DNA of 6,875 nucleotides from Betaproteobacteria bacterium (lineage in GTDB: Bacteria > Pseudomonadota > Gammaproteobacteria > Burkholderiales > Casimicrobiaceae). Below the pieces are notes generated by a model, which saw nothing but the letters and a program-made list of their open reading frames with translations, did no database searches and had not been told where the DNA came from. Numbering within the stretch: position 1 is the stretch's first letter; the number at the start of each line of letters is the position of its first letter. This document shows positions 6,292-6,875 of this stretch, piece after piece. A program made the position numbers and the translations under genes. Location of the stretch: positions 1 to 6,875 of the forward strand of contig JANXZT010000534.1 in assembly GCA_025355395.1 (NCBI GenBank). Direction: 5' to 3'.

Positions 6292-6875
6292 ATGGATCCC
6301 GAACGCCGTTTTGTGTTCTTTGTGTCGGACCGTACCGGCATCACTGCCGAAATGCTCGGCAACAGCCTGTTGTCGCAGTTCGAGGGCATCCGATTCCAGC
6401 GCGAGACGATCCCCTTTGTCGATTCGCCCGAGAAGATCGACGCGGTGATCCGCCAGATCAACGACGTCGCCGCACGTGAGCGGCAGACGCCCATCGTATT
6501 CAGCTCGGTGGTCGATGAACTGGCAAGCGCCACCATCCGCCGCGACGCGCACGCCCTCACCCTCGACCTTTTCCAGGTGTTCATTGCGCCGCTCGAATCC
6601 GAGCTCAACGCCAAGAGCTCCCACGCCGCCGGACGCTCGCATGGCATCGCCAACAGCCACGAATATTTTGCCCGCATGGAGGCAATCAATTTCACCCAGG
6701 CGCACGACGACGGCGTCGCCACTCGCGATCTCGGCAAGGCGCAGGTGATCCTGGTGGGCGTGTCGCGGTGCGGGAAGACGCCGACCTCGCTTTATCTCGC
6801 CCTGCAATTCGGCATTCGTGCAGCGAATTTTCCGCTGACCCCGGACGACTTCGTCGATCGCCGGCTACCCGCGTC
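6292..6875 (+). CDS. ppsR: PEP synthase regulatory kinase/phosphorylase, 3' end outside window
   Basis: Bifunctional regulator of PEP synthase (DUF299 family, E. coli YdiA/PpsR). It phosphorylates a threonine next to the catalytic histidine of PpsA using ADP, inactivating the enzyme, and reverses this by a phosphate-dependent phosphorylase reaction. The first 194 codons are here; the family is usually about 270-280 residues, so roughly the last 80 are missing. Visible are the N-terminal FFVSDRTGITAE (residues 9-20), HAAGRSHGI near 111-119, and the P-loop GVSRCGKTPTSLYLA beginning at residue 156, which is diagnostic. The start ATG is secure: an in-frame stop lies at 6268-6270 with no other start codon between. 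No clear ribosome binding site precedes it. Its substrate PpsA is encoded at the left of the window, and Thr421 of that protein is the expected target. Confidence 0.95.
   Translation, partial: MDPERRFVFFVSDRTGITAEMLGNSLLSQFEGIRFQRETIPFVDSPEKIDAVIRQINDVAARERQTPIVFSSVVDELASATIRRDAHALTLDLFQVFIAPLESELNAKSSHAAGRSHGIANSHEYFARMEAINFTQAHDDGVATRDLGKAQVILVGVSRCGKTPTSLYLALQFGIRAANFPLTPDDFVDRRLPA

Noticed and set aside
6160..6807. 215-codon minus-strand open frame
   Set aside because: It is antisense to ppsR and the end of the PHP gene, both of which are securely recognised.

Overview
This window looks like ordinary chromosome from a GC-rich betaproteobacterium. The basis is protein resemblance (a PEP synthase with its PpsR regulator, a YbiT-type ABC-F ATPase, a short XRE-like regulator of a type I associate with Betaproteobacteria) and the intergenic ATTCCC-N8-GGGAAT repeats. 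The genus cannot be fixed from the sequence alone.

Layout, left to right. Positions 1-441 hold no gene. They carry two dispersed palindromic repeats (about 52-146), then a tandem array of 21-base units (193-397) and a small stem-loop behind ppsA. Then come three genes on the minus strand: ppsA (442-2835), a small HTH regulator (3112-3498) and ybiT (3640-5241). After a short divergent control region (about 5242-5413) come two genes on the plus strand: a PHP-domain nuclease/phosphatase of the RNase AM (YciV/TrpH) family (5414-6244) and the start of ppsR (6292 onward), which runs off the right edge.

How the genes fit together. PpsA makes phosphoenolpyruvate from pyruvate and ATP for gluconeogenesis. 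PpsR is its dedicated kinase/phosphorylase, and the threonine and histidine it acts on are visible in the PpsA sequence here. The two genes point away from each other but are separated by three other genes. YbiT and the RNase AM-like protein are translation- and RNA-related housekeeping functions sharing a divergent promoter region. The minus-strand genes look like separate transcription units rather than one operon: a good intrinsic terminator lies between ybiT and the regulator gene, and a strong hairpin lies between the regulator gene and ppsA.

I see no convincing new multi-gene system. The most unusual points are a 72-base island of very low GC inside ppsA, the two-variant 21-base tandem array, a terminator ending only 18 bases before the start of the HTH gene, and overlapping divergent promoter-like elements sharing one small palindrome. 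Three gene starts (ppsA, HTH, ybiT) are placed downstream of the longest possible open frame, for reasons given in each entry.
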